Assembly (NCBI GenBank): GCA_026168455.1
Contig: CM047431.1
Location: forward strand, 25,576,965 to 25,640,964
Length of the DNA stretch: 64,000 bases
Reading direction: 5' to 3'
Source: Theocolax elegans
Taxonomy: Eukaryota; Arthropoda; Insecta; Hymenoptera; Cerocephalidae
Shown here: positions 23,159 through 33,320 of the stretch, piece after piece
Layout: each line of letters opens with the position of its first letter
Numbering within the stretch: position 1 is the first letter of the stretch
The notes under the pieces: model-generated
What the model saw: only the letters and a program-made list of their open reading frames with translations
Database searches by the model: none
Told to the model about the DNA's origin: nothing
Program-made: the position numbers and the translations under genes

Positions 23159-23890
23159 TTTTTTTGTGAGATTCAATATTCTGGGAATTATTGGGGTCGC
23201 TGATCACGTATCTGGGGTCAGATTTGACCAATTCATGTCAGGGGGTCCAATCCCCCCTCCTACCTTTTTATATTTTTTTCGTATTTTCGAAACTTGGTAA
23301 AATTGTCACTCTGAAGGTTTCCGGAGTTGCTGAATACGAATCCGAGGTTAGATTCGGTAAATTCGTATGAAGGGTCCCCAACTCTCCCCCTCACAAAGGC
23401 TCAATGACGCAATATATGATATGCTTGAAACTTGATAAAAACGTGACTGCTGATACTTTTGGGATCGCGGTTCACGAATCTGAGATCAAATTTTATAAAT
23501 TCCCATTGGAGGGTTCCCAACCTCCCTCCTCACAAACGCCCTAAAAATTTTAAATTTTTGAAAATCGATGAAAATATTTTTTTTTTATTATTATTATTTT
23601 AACGTCGCTCTTTTTATGCTCCCAAATCGGTGCTAATCAGCGACGGAGGTCATACGATGTTTTGGTGAAGAAAGCACTTGTCGAAAATACATTTGCCAGT
23701 GGTGCTTGTATCAATCGGCCGGGGCCGGGAATGGAATCTGGGACCTCCAGATTACGAACCCGACGCCCTACCGACCGAGCCATCGCAGGCCTCGGTGAAA
23801 ATATTACCTTGGGAGTTTTTAGGTTCGCTATATGGAGTCACCTTTGATAAATTCATGTTAAGAAGCTCCCAACTCCCACCTTCCTAAATT
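23159..23890 (+). repeat. Four degenerate ~120-bp tandem repeats
   Basis: Each unit contains a form of GGGGTCGCTGATCACG-AATCT, then a GTCAGATTTGACCAATTCATG-like part, then AGGGGTCC-CAACCCCCTCC-like text. Units start near 23188, 23317, 23460 and 23815. The SINE at 23579-23795 split the array between the third and fourth units. Such subterminal repeats are common in DNA transposons as protein-binding sites. Confidence 0.6.
23579..23795 (-). mobile_element. tRNA-derived SINE with 10-bp target duplication
   Basis: TGAAAATATT occurs at 23569-23578 and 23796-23805. On the minus strand it begins with a tRNA-like head with A-box TGGCTCGGTCGG; the B-box now reads GATTCCATTCC where the copy at 28528 has GGTTCGATTCC. 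A 140-bp unrelated body and an A-rich tail (AATAATAATAAAAAA) follow. The 217-bp length equals that of the copy at 28528-28744. Transcription would be by RNA polymerase III and mobilisation by a LINE. Confidence 0.9.
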
Positions 23891-24331
23891 TCCAATTCTT
23901 CGATATAACTGTTACCCAGTGAAAAAATAAGCCTAAATATATTTAGAGTGATGTATTACTCGCATATATATTTTTTATTTTATACGATTTAATTTTGTAA
24001 GTGTTAACCATTTTTACGAATGATAAAAATCATCGTGGCTAATGTTTCGCTAAAGTGACAATGTATAGATGATTCTAAATATACCAAAGTTTAGCTTTAT
24101 ATATGCAGATAATTGCATAATTTTTCTAATTTAATAAATACTAGACAAAGGTCAGTAGTTTATATTAAAGAAAAGTAGTTGATTAGTTTATATAGCCATC
24201 CCGATTCGTCTAAGTCAATCTCTTATTATCTGACATATATGTGTTACTTTATTTGGGTCGAAGGAGTTATTTCCTGAATGTTGTTGTATTGTTATAAAAT
24301 TTAATTTCTGAATTGTATCAAATAAATTGCG

Positions 24332-24490
24332 GATTGGAGCAGTGGTGAATCAGAAACAGAAGAGGTAATTGAAGATAGGACTGGTGCTTCTGAACCTGCT
24401 GATCTGTCAAAATCAATAATTTATGAGTATGAAGAGGTGCACGAACTGTCATTTGATTCGATCTATTATCCATTTATAAAAGATTTATAA
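24332..24490 (+). pseudogene. Possible piggyBac transposase N-terminal fragment
   Basis: The frame encodes DWSSGESETEEVIEDRTGAS and a further acidic part ending at a stop near 24490, where PLE sequence starts. An acidic, serine-rich N-terminus is usual for piggyBac transposases, and its position inside a TTAA element supports this. No conserved catalytic segment is present, so the assignment is tentative. Confidence 0.35.
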
Positions 24491-24499
24491 TAAGAAATT

Positions 24500-25338
24500 T
24501 CACAATAAAAATCTCAAATTAGTAAAAACTATATTACGTGAATATAATTATTCTCCTAAATTTATTAATAATAATATACTATTTTTTTTCAAAAAAGTTA
24601 AAAAATTTAATATTTCTACTGTTCCAAAAACTGTTAATTCACTTAGTAGTTATATAAGGAGAGGAAAAGACAGAACTAAAAAAACGGAACAAGCTGGTGT
24701 AGTTTCAATATAAAATTCATCGGGCTTTACGAACCAATATGCTTTCTAGCTTTGGTCTCTTCAGTAAGGAGCTAGGGGCCTGCCTTAGACGCCCGTCGCA
24801 GATGGAAAGCGACGACAACTGGAAACGACGACTGTGGTCGAAACGCCAATTTTTAAATTTTAAAGGCTTACTCTGGGACTTCCACCAACCATAGTGGACG
24901 AAGAGTAAAAGCCTTGCTTAATAAAGCATATTGGTTCGCAAAGCCCGATAAATTTTATATTGAAATAACCTGTAGCGAACGTTAAAACTTTCGTTTTTTT
25001 TAAGCTGGTGTAGTTTACAAAATTATTTGTTGTAATTGCAAAGCGCCTTATGTTGGAGAAACAAAAAGAAAATTAACAATCAGAATTAATGAGCATCAAA
25101 AAAACAGTTTAAAAGCTGATGAACAATGTGTAATTAATGATCACATTCACAATTTAGGTCACAAATTTGATTTTGATAATATAAGTATTCTTGACATAGA
25201 AAATAATGGGAGAAAAAGAATTATATCGGAAACTTTACATATTAACTTGCAAAAAGAACCTATTCATAAAAAAGAAGATGTTAGTAAACTACAAACAACA
25301 TACACAGCGCTTATACACAAGTTTAAAAATAAGAAATA
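24500..25338 (+). pseudogene. PLE GIY-YIG endonuclease fragment, split by insertion
   Basis: Before the insertion the frame reads …SYIRRGKDRTKKTEQAGVV. After it, the frame continues with CCNCKAPYVGETKRKLTIR, then HQKN and a conserved FDFDNISILDIENNGRKRII. The C-x2-C pair, the Y-V-G element and the arginine are the expected GIY-YIG residues. The split at 24706/25002 is exactly the duplicated target, so the frame was intact there before the insertion. Confidence 0.85.
24706..25001. mobile_element. Small inverted-repeat element E1 with 15-bp target duplication
   Basis: AAGCTGGTGTAGTTT occurs at 24691-24705 and 25002-25016. The insert has about 38-bp inverted ends (CAATATAAAATTCATCGGG… mirrored to 24962), an unmirrored 38-bp tail at the right end rich in T, and an internal hairpin containing CCACCAACCATAGTGGAC. 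The text GTGGTCGAAACGCC near 24834 resembles the 3' half of a hammerhead core. The element at 55260-55708 shares the CCACCAACCATAGTGGAC hairpin and CGAAACGCC. Confidence 0.7.
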
Positions 25339-25914
25339 AATTTTAACCAATTTTGAAGTCACTTTTTTTTGTTATGCAGTTTTAAATATTCGCGGCATTT
25401 ATAGTTATCTAAATTAACGATTACATGTACTTAGTTAATTATATAGTTATCTGTATTACCGATTTTTTCTAGTCAATTTCATATTCGAAATTTAAATGGT
25501 AATAAGTTGAATAATTGTGTCGTAGTCAAGTGTATCGTCCCATATATAATTTTATTGAATGTTTACATATTTTTTTTGTTTGTAGGTTTAGTTTACTGAT
25601 TTAATTTTTTTAAATTATTAATTATTTAAATTATAAAACAATTCACTTGAGTAAAATGAAGAAGAAAAAGTGTGACTTTGATTGCTTTATAACTTTTGTG
25701 ATAATTTTGTTAGCTATTCATTTAATCTTGTTGCTATATTCATTGATTAATAATGTGATGTTAATTATTATTATAGTTAAGAATTGACAATCCGAAATAT
25801 TGACAAGTTTTGTTTGAAACGCAATGTGACAATCACAAGGTAAAGAATTTTTGTTGTAGACGATTATACTGGCATTATATAAACTAATTAATTATTATTA
25901 ATAAAGTTGAGCAC

Positions 25915-25944
25915 CTAAAGATGGAGGCAAATTTGTCTCCGAAA
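25915..25944 (+). ncRNA. Degenerate hammerhead-ribozyme-like core (PLE)
   Basis: CTAAAGA, a 6-bp stem GGAGGC/GTCTCC with loop AAATTT, then GAAA. Compared with the CUGANGA…GAAA consensus one core G is A, which should abolish cleavage. It sits at the 3' end of the PLE remnant, where intact copies carry the motif. Confidence 0.55.
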
Positions 25945-26487
25945 AACACAAATAGAAAAATAAAACATAAAAAAAATACAAAATATACGGAAAAAAGGAG
26001 CTACAAAACACTCTCTACGTCCACGTCGTTAGCTCTGGGCGATTCTAAAGGAGAGTTGAAAAATTTCATTTTTTTCATAAATATAAGAAGAAATTGGGAT
26101 ATTTCGGAGGGAGGGAAGAAATTGAGGCCCTGTAACATGAATTAGTCAAATTTGTTACTTTGTATTTAGTTGATACATGATACAAGACACTAATTTGGTC
26201 ACTTATAAAGAGAAGATTCAAGGTTCGGCAGCCTAAAGGTTAAAAGTTATTTAATGATCTTTTAAAATGTTTTTTATATTTAGTGGTGTGCGTGTGTTTG
26301 ACGCTAGTCATGTATTTTTGTCAACCAGTCGATGAAAGATTACATAAAATATAATTATCAATATTTATTTTATTAGAGAAACATAATTTTAAATTTTTTA
26401 GCCAAAAGTTTAATGTATTAAATATTACACAAAAATTTAATTGAAATACTACAATTTTTTCCAACACCCAGCGATATATATATATAT

Positions 26488-26908
26488 TGTAACGGTCAGG
26501 AATTGTCTACCTTACCGTTTGACGAATTCGAGCAACACGAGCGAACAGTATCGTAATGTTCGCATCGGCTCGGGCCGACGAGATTCGGCTCGGCTCGGTT
26601 CGTCGTGGTTACACGGTCGAGATCGACTTCGCGCGCGAAAGATTCGCGCACGCACCTCATTAGATAGGTGAGGGGGGAGATTCGCGCGCACTGAGTAGAG
26701 AAATAGCCGCCTTGTTACGCGACAGGTAAGATCCCCCGCGTCCCGTGTTCAGCTTCACCGTGTTGTGATTTGCCGTACGTTTTGTGTGTGCATTTCGACT
26801 GCAGGCCGATCCTGCATTTGCAGTGAGTGGTGCAACACCGTGCATCTGCCTGCAGCCACACAACCCCGGTGCACGGGCGAAAGGACAACCGTCCTACACC
26901 GCAGCGAA

Positions 26909-26957
<49 letters not shown>

Positions 26958-27527
26958 AACCAATCGGCTGGTCGTTGTTTACCAACGACTACAGCAGCTT
27001 ATAAAGTAAGTAAATTAAATAAATAATCTTGTTGCTTTATACCACTTTGTCCCGTTGACTGGATATACTATTTTAGTTCGCGATATTTTTTCTCCTCTCT
27101 CTACAAGTCGGCCGTTTCCCGACTTGTAATAAAAGAGTAGACCTCGGCGACAATTAGATATTTTATTTGTTATTTATCTTTATTTTAATTTCAATAAACT
27201 AAGTTTATTATTGGAATTCAATCCGGTATTCAAGTATTTGAATTTAACCCACGTACGATTCCTTCCGTAATCCTAAGAGCTCGTATATTTCTGGTTGACA
27301 AGTGCTACCCCTGTTTAGCGGTCAATTTCAGATTTGAATTTTACCTGGTTGTTATCTGAAACAGTAATTCGGTTTCAGACTAACATTCTACAGATTTGAT
27401 AGAGCGGACAGGTAACCGCCGCCGCAACGCGGGAAATATACGTTTATTTAAATACGGTAAGTTTAACTGTACCGCTGAGCAGCCGCGATATTAAAATAAA
27501 CATCCGTGTGGCAACCAAACTGTTACA
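26488..27527 (+). repeat. Gypsy family A solo LTR
   Basis: TGTAACGG…CTGTTACA, 1040 bp, with the 4-bp target duplication ATAT on both sides (26484-26487, 27528-27531). It aligns with the LTR at 6412-7364 and has a GA microsatellite expansion at about 26911-26956 that the other copies lack. Solo LTRs arise by recombination between the two LTRs of an element. Confidence 0.92.
26911..26956 (+). repeat. (GA)n microsatellite inside solo LTR
   Basis: A pure GA run creates artificial glutamate/arginine frames on both strands. A CT-rich counterpart in the inverted LTR copy lies near 52100-52115. Confidence 0.95.
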
Positions 27528-27531
27528 ATAT

Positions 27532-28044
27532 ATATATATATACATATATATACATATACCCCACCTATCCACCCCTTCCAACGAAGAGGAAACTGATTTT
27601 TTTAGTAAACGCAAAAATATGAGTTACGCAGTCGGGGGTGCTCTATTTTTTGGTCATATTATCGACTTCCGTTTTTGACTGGATGTGTGTTTAACAAACA
27701 GAACTCCATTTTTTAAAGTAGGATACAAGAGTTATGTAATTTTGTCCACGGATTCCGAATCTGTAATAATACTATATGCATGTGAATAAAAACATGTGTA
27801 GCTATTTTAGAACAGGTGGACAGGTGGTCTGTATTGTCACGGTGCACTGGGGATTAGGGTGCAAGTGAAGGATTATTAATTATTTAAAATAATACAGGTA
27901 TTTATTACCGTCAAACAATACAAGTGAAAGGGTGGGCGCCAGCCGCGTTTATACCCGACAAGAACTTTATTGATAACAAAGTATTTGTAGCAGCTTACAG
28001 AAGATTAGATTGATACTCAAAAATGTGGAGATACTTTTCTATTA
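27532..28044. other. Unassigned; includes fragment of the long-TIR element family
   Basis: After a TA-rich start there is no gene. At 27990-28044 GCAGCTTACAGAAGATTAGA and TGTGGAGATACTTTTCTA match 305-360 of the long-TIR element, so the adjacent PLE may have inserted into such a copy. GGGTGGGCGCCAGCCGCGTT at 27936-27955 recurs inverted near 30978-31000. Confidence 0.45.
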
Positions 28045-28138
28045 GGTTGAATGAAAATTTGTCGATCTTCTAGAGTCAAGTGTGAAAAGGAAAGGATGAG
28101 TAAAAAAAATTTAACACATTTATTTCCTTTTGTAACGT

Positions 28139-28170
28139 AACGTTTCGGTGGTCAATGCCACCCTCTTCAG
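28139..28170 (-). ncRNA. Hammerhead-ribozyme-like core (PLE copy 2)
   Basis: Minus strand: CTGAAGA, then stem GGGTGG / CCACC with loop CATTGA, then GAAACGTT. This matches the CUGANGA…GAAA core, and PLE 3' ends are known to carry hammerhead motifs. Helix III would be very short and the cleavage triplet was not located, so activity is unproven. Confidence 0.7.
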
Positions 28171-28527
28171 ACTGTAAAATTTATTATTCACAAAAAGATT
28201 AAAATATATCTCGGATAATACAAAATAAACAATAAGTGAAAGAAAAATAATAGGTTACCTTCTAATATAATGTCGCGATTTATGTATAAATATCCAGTCG
28301 TAAGTCAATTTAAATTTTCGTTTCTTTTCCCTGATTATATACAAAGGAAACGTCAACGGAGATGTATATACGACAACGATTACGGCAATATAAGTAAAGC
28401 ATACGAATTTGCTACCGCTTATATAGTAATGAATCGAGCAATTAATGTTTACATTTTTTCTATTATGACGCACAAGCTTTATATACAAATATAATCGTTT
28501 AATTTAGCGCATTTTTATTTTTGATAT

Positions 28528-28744
28528 TTTTTTTTTTCTTATTATTATTTTAACGTCGCTCTTTTCATGCTTCCAAACCGGTGCTAATCAGCGACGGAGG
28601 TCATACGATGTCTTGGTGAAGAAAGCACTTGTTGAAAATACATTCGCCAGTGGTGCTTGTATCAATCGGCCGGGGCCGGGAATCGAACCTGGAACCTCCA
28701 GATTACGAGCCCGACGCCCTACCGACCGAGCCATCGCAGGCCTC
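28528..28744 (-). mobile_element. tRNA-derived SINE with 13-bp target duplication
   Basis: TTATTTTTGATAT occurs at 28515-28527 and 28745-28757. The minus-strand head folds like a tRNA (A-box TGGCTCGGTCGG, anticodon-loop text CTCGTAA, B-box GGTTCGATTCC), which is compatible with tRNA-Thr(CGU) ancestry. It ends in an A/AAT-rich tail. It inserted near the end of the PLE frame. Confidence 0.93.
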
Positions 28745-29156
28745 TTATTTTTGATATAATGTGCGAATACCGTCTTTTTAATTTAATGGAGTCTTGTTTA
28801 TTGACAGAATTTTTTTGTAAATTAATATGCATCAGTTCGGATGCAATTCGTTTTCCGTAATTTGCTTCTTTATCTAAAATTTTGAAGTTTTTCCAGTCAA
28901 ATTCGTGTTTGTTGTCCTGTACGTGTTGAAAAACAACAGAATTTTTACTTCTTTTATGTTCATTAATTCGCGTTTTTATTTGTCTCTTTGTTTGTTCTAT
29001 GTAAGATGCGACACAGTCTATGCAGTTGAGTTTGTATACCACATTATTTTGCGTATTTCTATCAGATCTGTCTTTCCCTTTAATTATGATATTATTTAAT
29101 TTATTTTCTACACATGGTACAGTTTTTATTCCGTGTTTTTTCAAATTAGCAGACAT
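28719..29156 (-). pseudogene. PLE GIY-YIG endonuclease fragment
   Basis: The frame has VYKLNCIDCVASYIEQTKRQ (C-x2-C; Y-I replaces Y-V-G), then R-x-NEHKRSKN, then FDWKNFKILDKEANYGKRIA. The GIY-YIG glycine is changed to glutamate (YIEQT), which suggests an inactive endonuclease. The last residues are contributed by the inserted SINE. In an active element the domain would nick target DNA for insertion. Confidence 0.85.
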
Positions 29157-29387
29157 TTTATCGTAAAGACCTTTCGAATAAGGTAAAGTGAGGACTTGTT
29201 TATATTTAGTACTAACATTACTATTTTGATTAATTGGTTTATTATAGCAATTATTTGTGGGGTTGGATGTGCCGATTCAAAATTTAAAAACCTTGCAGAA
29301 AACGTCGGTTTCGTGTACCAGTCACATTCAATTTTGTTATTATTTTTTTATTAATAAAGTGTCAAAAAAACTGATTCTATTATTATT

Positions 29388-29594
29388 CTATATTTCATAA
29401 GTAAATTTTAGTTTGTCGTTATAAGAGTTAAAAATATATAACATTTCATCGATTTTACCTGTAGGAATACATGTTATTATATCATCAACATATCTATAAT
29501 AAAATATAGGTTTAAATCTAAGTATGTTCAAACAAGTACTCTCAAGATCCTCCATTACTATGTTAGCGAATAAACCAGACGTTGCTGCCCCCAT
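29388..29594 (-). pseudogene. PLE reverse transcriptase fragment
   Basis: It begins MGAATSGLFANIVMEDLE (RT motif B-like region) and includes YYRYVDDIITC with intact catalytic aspartates, then LKFTYEI. It is nearly identical in plan to residues 268-335 of the frame at 31500-33314. It is truncated upstream at an inversion breakpoint near 29605 and separated from the endonuclease by deletions. Confidence 0.85.
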
Positions 29595-29668
29595 TGGTAG
29601 GCCGTAAGGAATATCTAATTAAAAATAATTATCCGCATGATTTTATAGATAAATACTATGACAATGTG

Positions 29669-31010
29669 CTTTGCACATGTCAAAAGCGAGCTATCGAACC
29701 CACAACGAACACCTACCTACCCATATATAATTCCCTACACCTACCTACCCGCACAGTAAATAAGCCCTGCCTATCCTCACATACTAAATACCCTTTCCCA
29801 AGCATGGCACACAAACACCGAGGTGGTCCTGGCGATGAGGACCTTGGGCAAGCTCAGATTATCATGTGGGCTCCTCCGAGTCTGACACTGCAAGCAGGAT
29901 ACTCAAAGGGAGGTGATCACCAGGAAGCCTCGAGGACTCTCCGAAGCCTCACAGTACAGCAGTCAAGGCGATGAGGTAGTATCCAGGCAGGAAGCAGGAG
30001 AACCTCCGACGCCAACAATATACAGCTGTAAAAGAGCCAGATAATCAATACAAGTACGCATTAAGAGGACGAGGAGCAAGGAAGAAGATATACAGCTGTA
30101 TGTAAACACTACAGCTGTACAAGGAACAGTATAGAGCAGAATGAGGTTAGGTTGTCATACGTAAACAACGTATATATATGACCTCTTTCACAGTAAATAA
30201 AATTAATACGCATACTTGCGTAATCCCCACGACAAATCATTTACCTGGAGCTGTAGAAAGAGAGGCTATCAGTCACCGAGGTTGACGTCGTCGAGGAGAG
30301 GAGTGACTCGGCCTCAAGCAGCAAGCGGCGGCGGGTGAGCTTCGTATCTGATACTCATGCCGTACCAATTAGTTGACGACAGATAATAAGGAACGAATTA
30401 TTAGTTACCTGGGAAGAGGTTGTACCGCATCTCCGAGACGGAAGCAGCACCAGGTCAACATCACTATACATCCGATTTGTACCGATACAGCCTGAACACA
30501 GCGGCACTCGACCCGCTCACGAGACGCGAGATCGAGGTACCGCGCACGATTAAGTACTGCACAGGCGCGCGGTACGAACACGGAGCTCTCGAGCACGCCC
30601 AGAGGGAAAGCTCTACGGTCCACCGGATTGATCGGTTGACTGTGTGCGAAATAATAGCAACCGAGCAGTGATTAAAGATCGAGAACGACTGAGCGAAGCG
30701 AGAGAGAGAGAGAGAGAGAGAGAGAGTGTAGCAGCTTCACGACCAAGTGTCCCGGAGTCCTGTATAGGTTGGTGGAAATACCTCTCTCTGCTGACGGTAC
30801 CGCCGTGTATCGTAATAAGTACGTGCGAGTATCCCGTTCCTTCCCGTCCTTCCCCTTCCCTCCATACAGCGTATCCCGGTGTACCCGGAACCCGGCTACG
30901 TTTCGGACTGGCGAGTGTGCAACCGTTTTAGGTATCGTGCGGCTAAGATAACCCGCGTGTTATCGTGAGTTCGTCGCGTAATAACGCGGCTGACGCCCAC
31001 CCCATAATTA
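29669..31010 (+). other. GC-richer non-coding block, possibly LTR plus leader
   Basis: No convincing protein is encoded. Near 30160-30205 there is a TATATATATGACC promoter-like segment followed by AGTAAATAAAATTAA. Then …CCCCACGACA (near 30229) could end an LTR, with about 780 bp of GC-rich leader-like sequence after it. No second LTR or primer-binding site was recognised. A GA run lies at 30700-30726. Confidence 0.3.
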
Positions 31011-31114
31011 TTATATTTATTAATAAATAACTATCAGTTGAATAGAATTTATCGATCTTCCCAAGTCAGAGGTGAAGGTAAAAAAGAAATTTTAATACAT
31101 TTTTCTTTTTTCGT

Positions 31115-31146
31115 AACGTTTCGGTAGACAATGCTACCCTCTTCAG
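31115..31146 (-). ncRNA. Hammerhead-ribozyme-like core (PLE copy 3)
   Basis: Minus strand: CTGAAGA, stem GGGTAG / CTACC closed by loop CATTGT, then GAAACGTTACG. Compared with copy 2 the stem II pairs co-vary (GGGTGG/CCACC versus GGGTAG/CTACC), which supports a real RNA stem. Confidence 0.75.
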
Positions 31147-31499
31147 ACTGTATAAAATTTATTAATTTCGATTAGTACATCTCAGAATATATATAATGTA
31201 AAAAGGGAACGTAAATGAAAAAATTAAAAAATATACCTTCTAATATCAATATCGTACAATGTTTACAATATTATTTCGCCGCAAGTCGATTTAAATTTTC
31301 GCTTCTTTTTCCTCATTCTAAACACGAGGAAACGTCAAACAGATGTATACACGACGAAAATTTCTGCTGTATATGAAACAATACTAGATTCGCGCTTTCT
31401 TATATAGGTATAATTAGTAAGTTTGTGTTTATATTTTTTCTATTTATGACGCATGATCAAGGTTGTGTACAGTACGTTTGATTTCAGATAAATTTAAAT

Positions 31500-33314
31500 T
31501 TAAAGGCTTTTCATTCTATATATAATTTGCGAATACTGTTTATTTAATTTAATTGAGTCTTCTTGTTTGTTTATTGAATGTTTCTGTAAATTTATGTGTA
31601 CCATTTCAGATGCAATTCTTTTTCCGTAATTCGGTTCTTTATCTAAAATCTTAAAATTTTGCCAATCAAAATCGTGTTGATTATTTTGTACGTGTTGAAA
31701 GATCATAGAATTTTTGTTAGTTTTATGTTCATTTATTCGGGTAATTATTTGTCTTTTTGTTTGTCCTACATACGAAGCATCACAATTGTTGCAATTTAAT
31801 TTATATACTATGTTATTTTGAGTTTTTCTATCAGTTTTATCTTTTCCTTTAATTATGATATTACTTAATTTGTTTTCAATAATTGGAATTGTTTTTATTC
31901 CGTGTTTTTTAAATTCTGATGATACTTTTTCATAAAAACCATTTAAGTAAGGTAGTGTTATTGTTGTTTTGTGGTTATTGTTTTTATTTCTATAGTGGTT
32001 AGTTGTCTGTTGATTTAACACTGCAAGTCGTTTTTTAACGTATCTATTTATAAATTTTTTTGGATAGCTATTTTTTATTAAATACTCTTTTATTTTATTG
32101 ATGTTTTGTTTGTGGTAATTTTTATCAGAAAGTTTAGTTGCTCTATTTACTAAGTTGTAAACCATCGCAATCTTTTGTGAAATTGGATGAGCTGAGTTGA
32201 AATTTAAAAACCGTGCCGAGAAAGTGGGTTTTGTATACCAGTTTGTTATAATTTTATTGTCGTTTTTTATTAGTAATGTATCTAAAAAGCTGATTTTATT
32301 GTTCTGTTCAATTTCATAGGTAAATTTTAGTTTTGGGTCGTAGGAGTTGAAAATGTGTAACATTTCATTAATTTTATCTGTAAGAATGCAGGTTATTATG
32401 TCGTCTACATATCTATAATAAAAAATGGGTTTAAAACTTAATTTGTTTAAACATTCAGTCTCGAGATCTTCCATAACTATATCAGCGAATAAACCTGATG
32501 TTGCTGCGCCCATAGGTGTGCCATCTGTTTGTTTAAAGTATTTATTGTTAAATTGAAAATAAGTGTTGTTAATTAGGTAGTCAGATGCATTTATTATTTC
32601 TCTTATTGGTATTTCTGTCTTTTGTATAATTTGACTACACCTTCTTTCTATGCTTTTTCTTATTAATGAACAACTTATGTTTGTAAACAAAGATTGAGCG
32701 TCTAGGCTAACAAGAGAATATTCGCTCGGTATATTTATGTCTTTAATTTTATGTATAAATTCAATGCTATTTTTTATATATGATTTCGGTTTCGATATGC
32801 AGTTAGAAAGGATTTTATATAACTGTTTGGATAAAAATTCAGTTGGTGATCCTATTGTAGATACTATTGGTCTCAAAGGTACATTTTCTTTATGTATTTT
32901 TGGCAAACCGTAACATTTTGGCAGTGAAGTGTTAGTTTGTGTTAAACGAGTAGAATTGTATTTTTTATCTAAGAATCCGTTATCATTCCATTTTTTGAGA
33001 AAATTATAAGAGCATTTTTGTAGAGATTTTAATGGATTTTTTTGTATAGTTTGGTATGAATTGTTATCTGATAGTAATAATTCCATTTTGTCAATATATT
33101 CTTTCTTATTCATAACAACGGTAGTGTTTCCTTTGTCGGCGTAAGTTATAATAATATCTTTGTGTTTTTTTATAAAATCTTGCGTTTCTTTATGTTTTTG
33201 TAGTAAAATGGTATTTTTGATCGGTATATGTTTGGTTTTATTTTTTAAATGTATATCTATATTTTCAACTAAGTTTTGTCTTAGTGAATCAGCAAGTTCT
33301 TCATCTATTATCAC
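31500..33314 (-). CDS. PLE reverse transcriptase/GIY-YIG endonuclease, 604 codons
   Basis: The frame is uninterrupted. Residues 59-62 carry the ADKG motif found in PLEs. RT motif A is LVSLDAQSLFTNI (catalytic D205), motif B region is DGTPMGAATSGLFAD (264-278), and motif C is YRYVDD (300-305). The C-terminal GIY-YIG domain has VYKLNC (503), C-x2-C (508/511), ASYVGQTKRQ (513-522) and the arginine/EH segment (526-530). All catalytic residues look intact. The annotated first codon is GTG, with a stop just upstream at 33321, so the natural N-terminus is missing. The product would copy element RNA at an endonuclease nick. Confidence 0.9.
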   Translation of the reverse strand: MIIDEELADSLRQNLVENIDIHLKNKTKHIPIKNTILLQKHKETQDFIKKHKDIIITYADKGNTTVVMNKKEYIDKMELLLSDNNSYQTIQKNPLKSLQKCSYNFLKKWNDNGFLDKKYNSTRLTQTNTSLPKCYGLPKIHKENVPLRPIVSTIGSPTEFLSKQLYKILSNCISKPKSYIKNSIEFIHKIKDINIPSEYSLVSLDAQSLFTNISCSLIRKSIERRCSQIIQKTEIPIREIINASDYLINNTYFQFNNKYFKQTDGTPMGAATSGLFADIVMEDLETECLNKLSFKPIFYYRYVDDIITCILTDKINEMLHIFNSYDPKLKFTYEIEQNNKISFLDTLLIKNDNKIITNWYTKPTFSARFLNFNSAHPISQKIAMVYNLVNRATKLSDKNYHKQNINKIKEYLIKNSYPKKFINRYVKKRLAVLNQQTTNHYRNKNNNHKTTITLPYLNGFYEKVSSEFKKHGIKTIPIIENKLSNIIIKGKDKTDRKTQNNIVYKLNCNNCDASYVGQTKRQIITRINEHKTNKNSMIFQHVQNNQHDFDWQNFKILDKEPNYGKRIASEMVHINLQKHSINKQEDSIKLNKQYSQIIYRMKSL

Positions 33315-33320
33315 GTTTGG

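Larger units (their letters stand above)
24490..25960 (+). mobile_element. Penelope-like element remnant
   Basis: Frames at 24500-24705 and 25017-25338 encode the end of a PLE protein with its GIY-YIG endonuclease. About 570 bp of 3' sequence follow, ending in a degenerate hammerhead-like core (25915-25944). The RT part is missing. A 296-bp inverted-repeat element interrupts the endonuclease frame at 24706. Confidence 0.8.
23109..26239 (+). mobile_element. piggyBac-like element with nested insertions
   Basis: TTAA at 23105-23108 and 26240-26243 flank termini CCTTTAGACTGCCGG and its mirror CCTTTAGGCTGCCGAACC. Inside are four degenerate tandem repeats, a SINE, a transposase N-terminus-like frame (24332-24490) and a PLE remnant that itself holds a 296-bp insertion. 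The transposase DDD core is not visible, so the element is non-autonomous or gutted. Confidence 0.75.
28045..29605 (-). mobile_element. Penelope-like element remnant, copy 2
   Basis: On the minus strand there is an RT fragment with the catalytic box (29388-29594), the GIY-YIG domain (about 28758-29156), and a 3' region with a hammerhead-like core (28139-28170), ending near 28045. It is closely related to the element at 31040-33320. A SINE interrupts the end of the frame. Beyond 29605 a short piece of the same PLE protein (KEYLIKNNYPHDFIDKYYDN, 29614-29668) appears on the plus strand, so the 5' side has been inverted. Confidence 0.85.
31040..33320 (-). mobile_element. Penelope-like element, copy 3 (best preserved)
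   Basis: It carries a 604-codon RT/GIY-YIG frame, then about 450 bp of 3' sequence with a hammerhead-like core at 31115-31146. The 5' end stops abruptly upstream of the RT region (first codons open from 33320, no ATG), so the N-terminal part and 5' pLTR are lost. No target duplication was found. Confidence 0.88.

Noticed and set aside
26715..27026. Overlapping frames in the solo LTR
   Set aside because: They depend on the GA run and on GC-rich LTR sequence. None is conserved in the other LTR copies.
28670..28744. A functional tRNA gene on the minus strand
   Set aside because: The tRNA-like part is fused to a constant 140-bp body with an A-rich tail and 13-bp target duplications, and it recurs at 23579, so it is a SINE.
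30405..30951. Coding regions in the GC-rich block at 30.4-30.9 kb
   Set aside because: Short overlapping frames on both strands, no motifs, and a GA microsatellite inside. It more likely belongs to an LTR leader.
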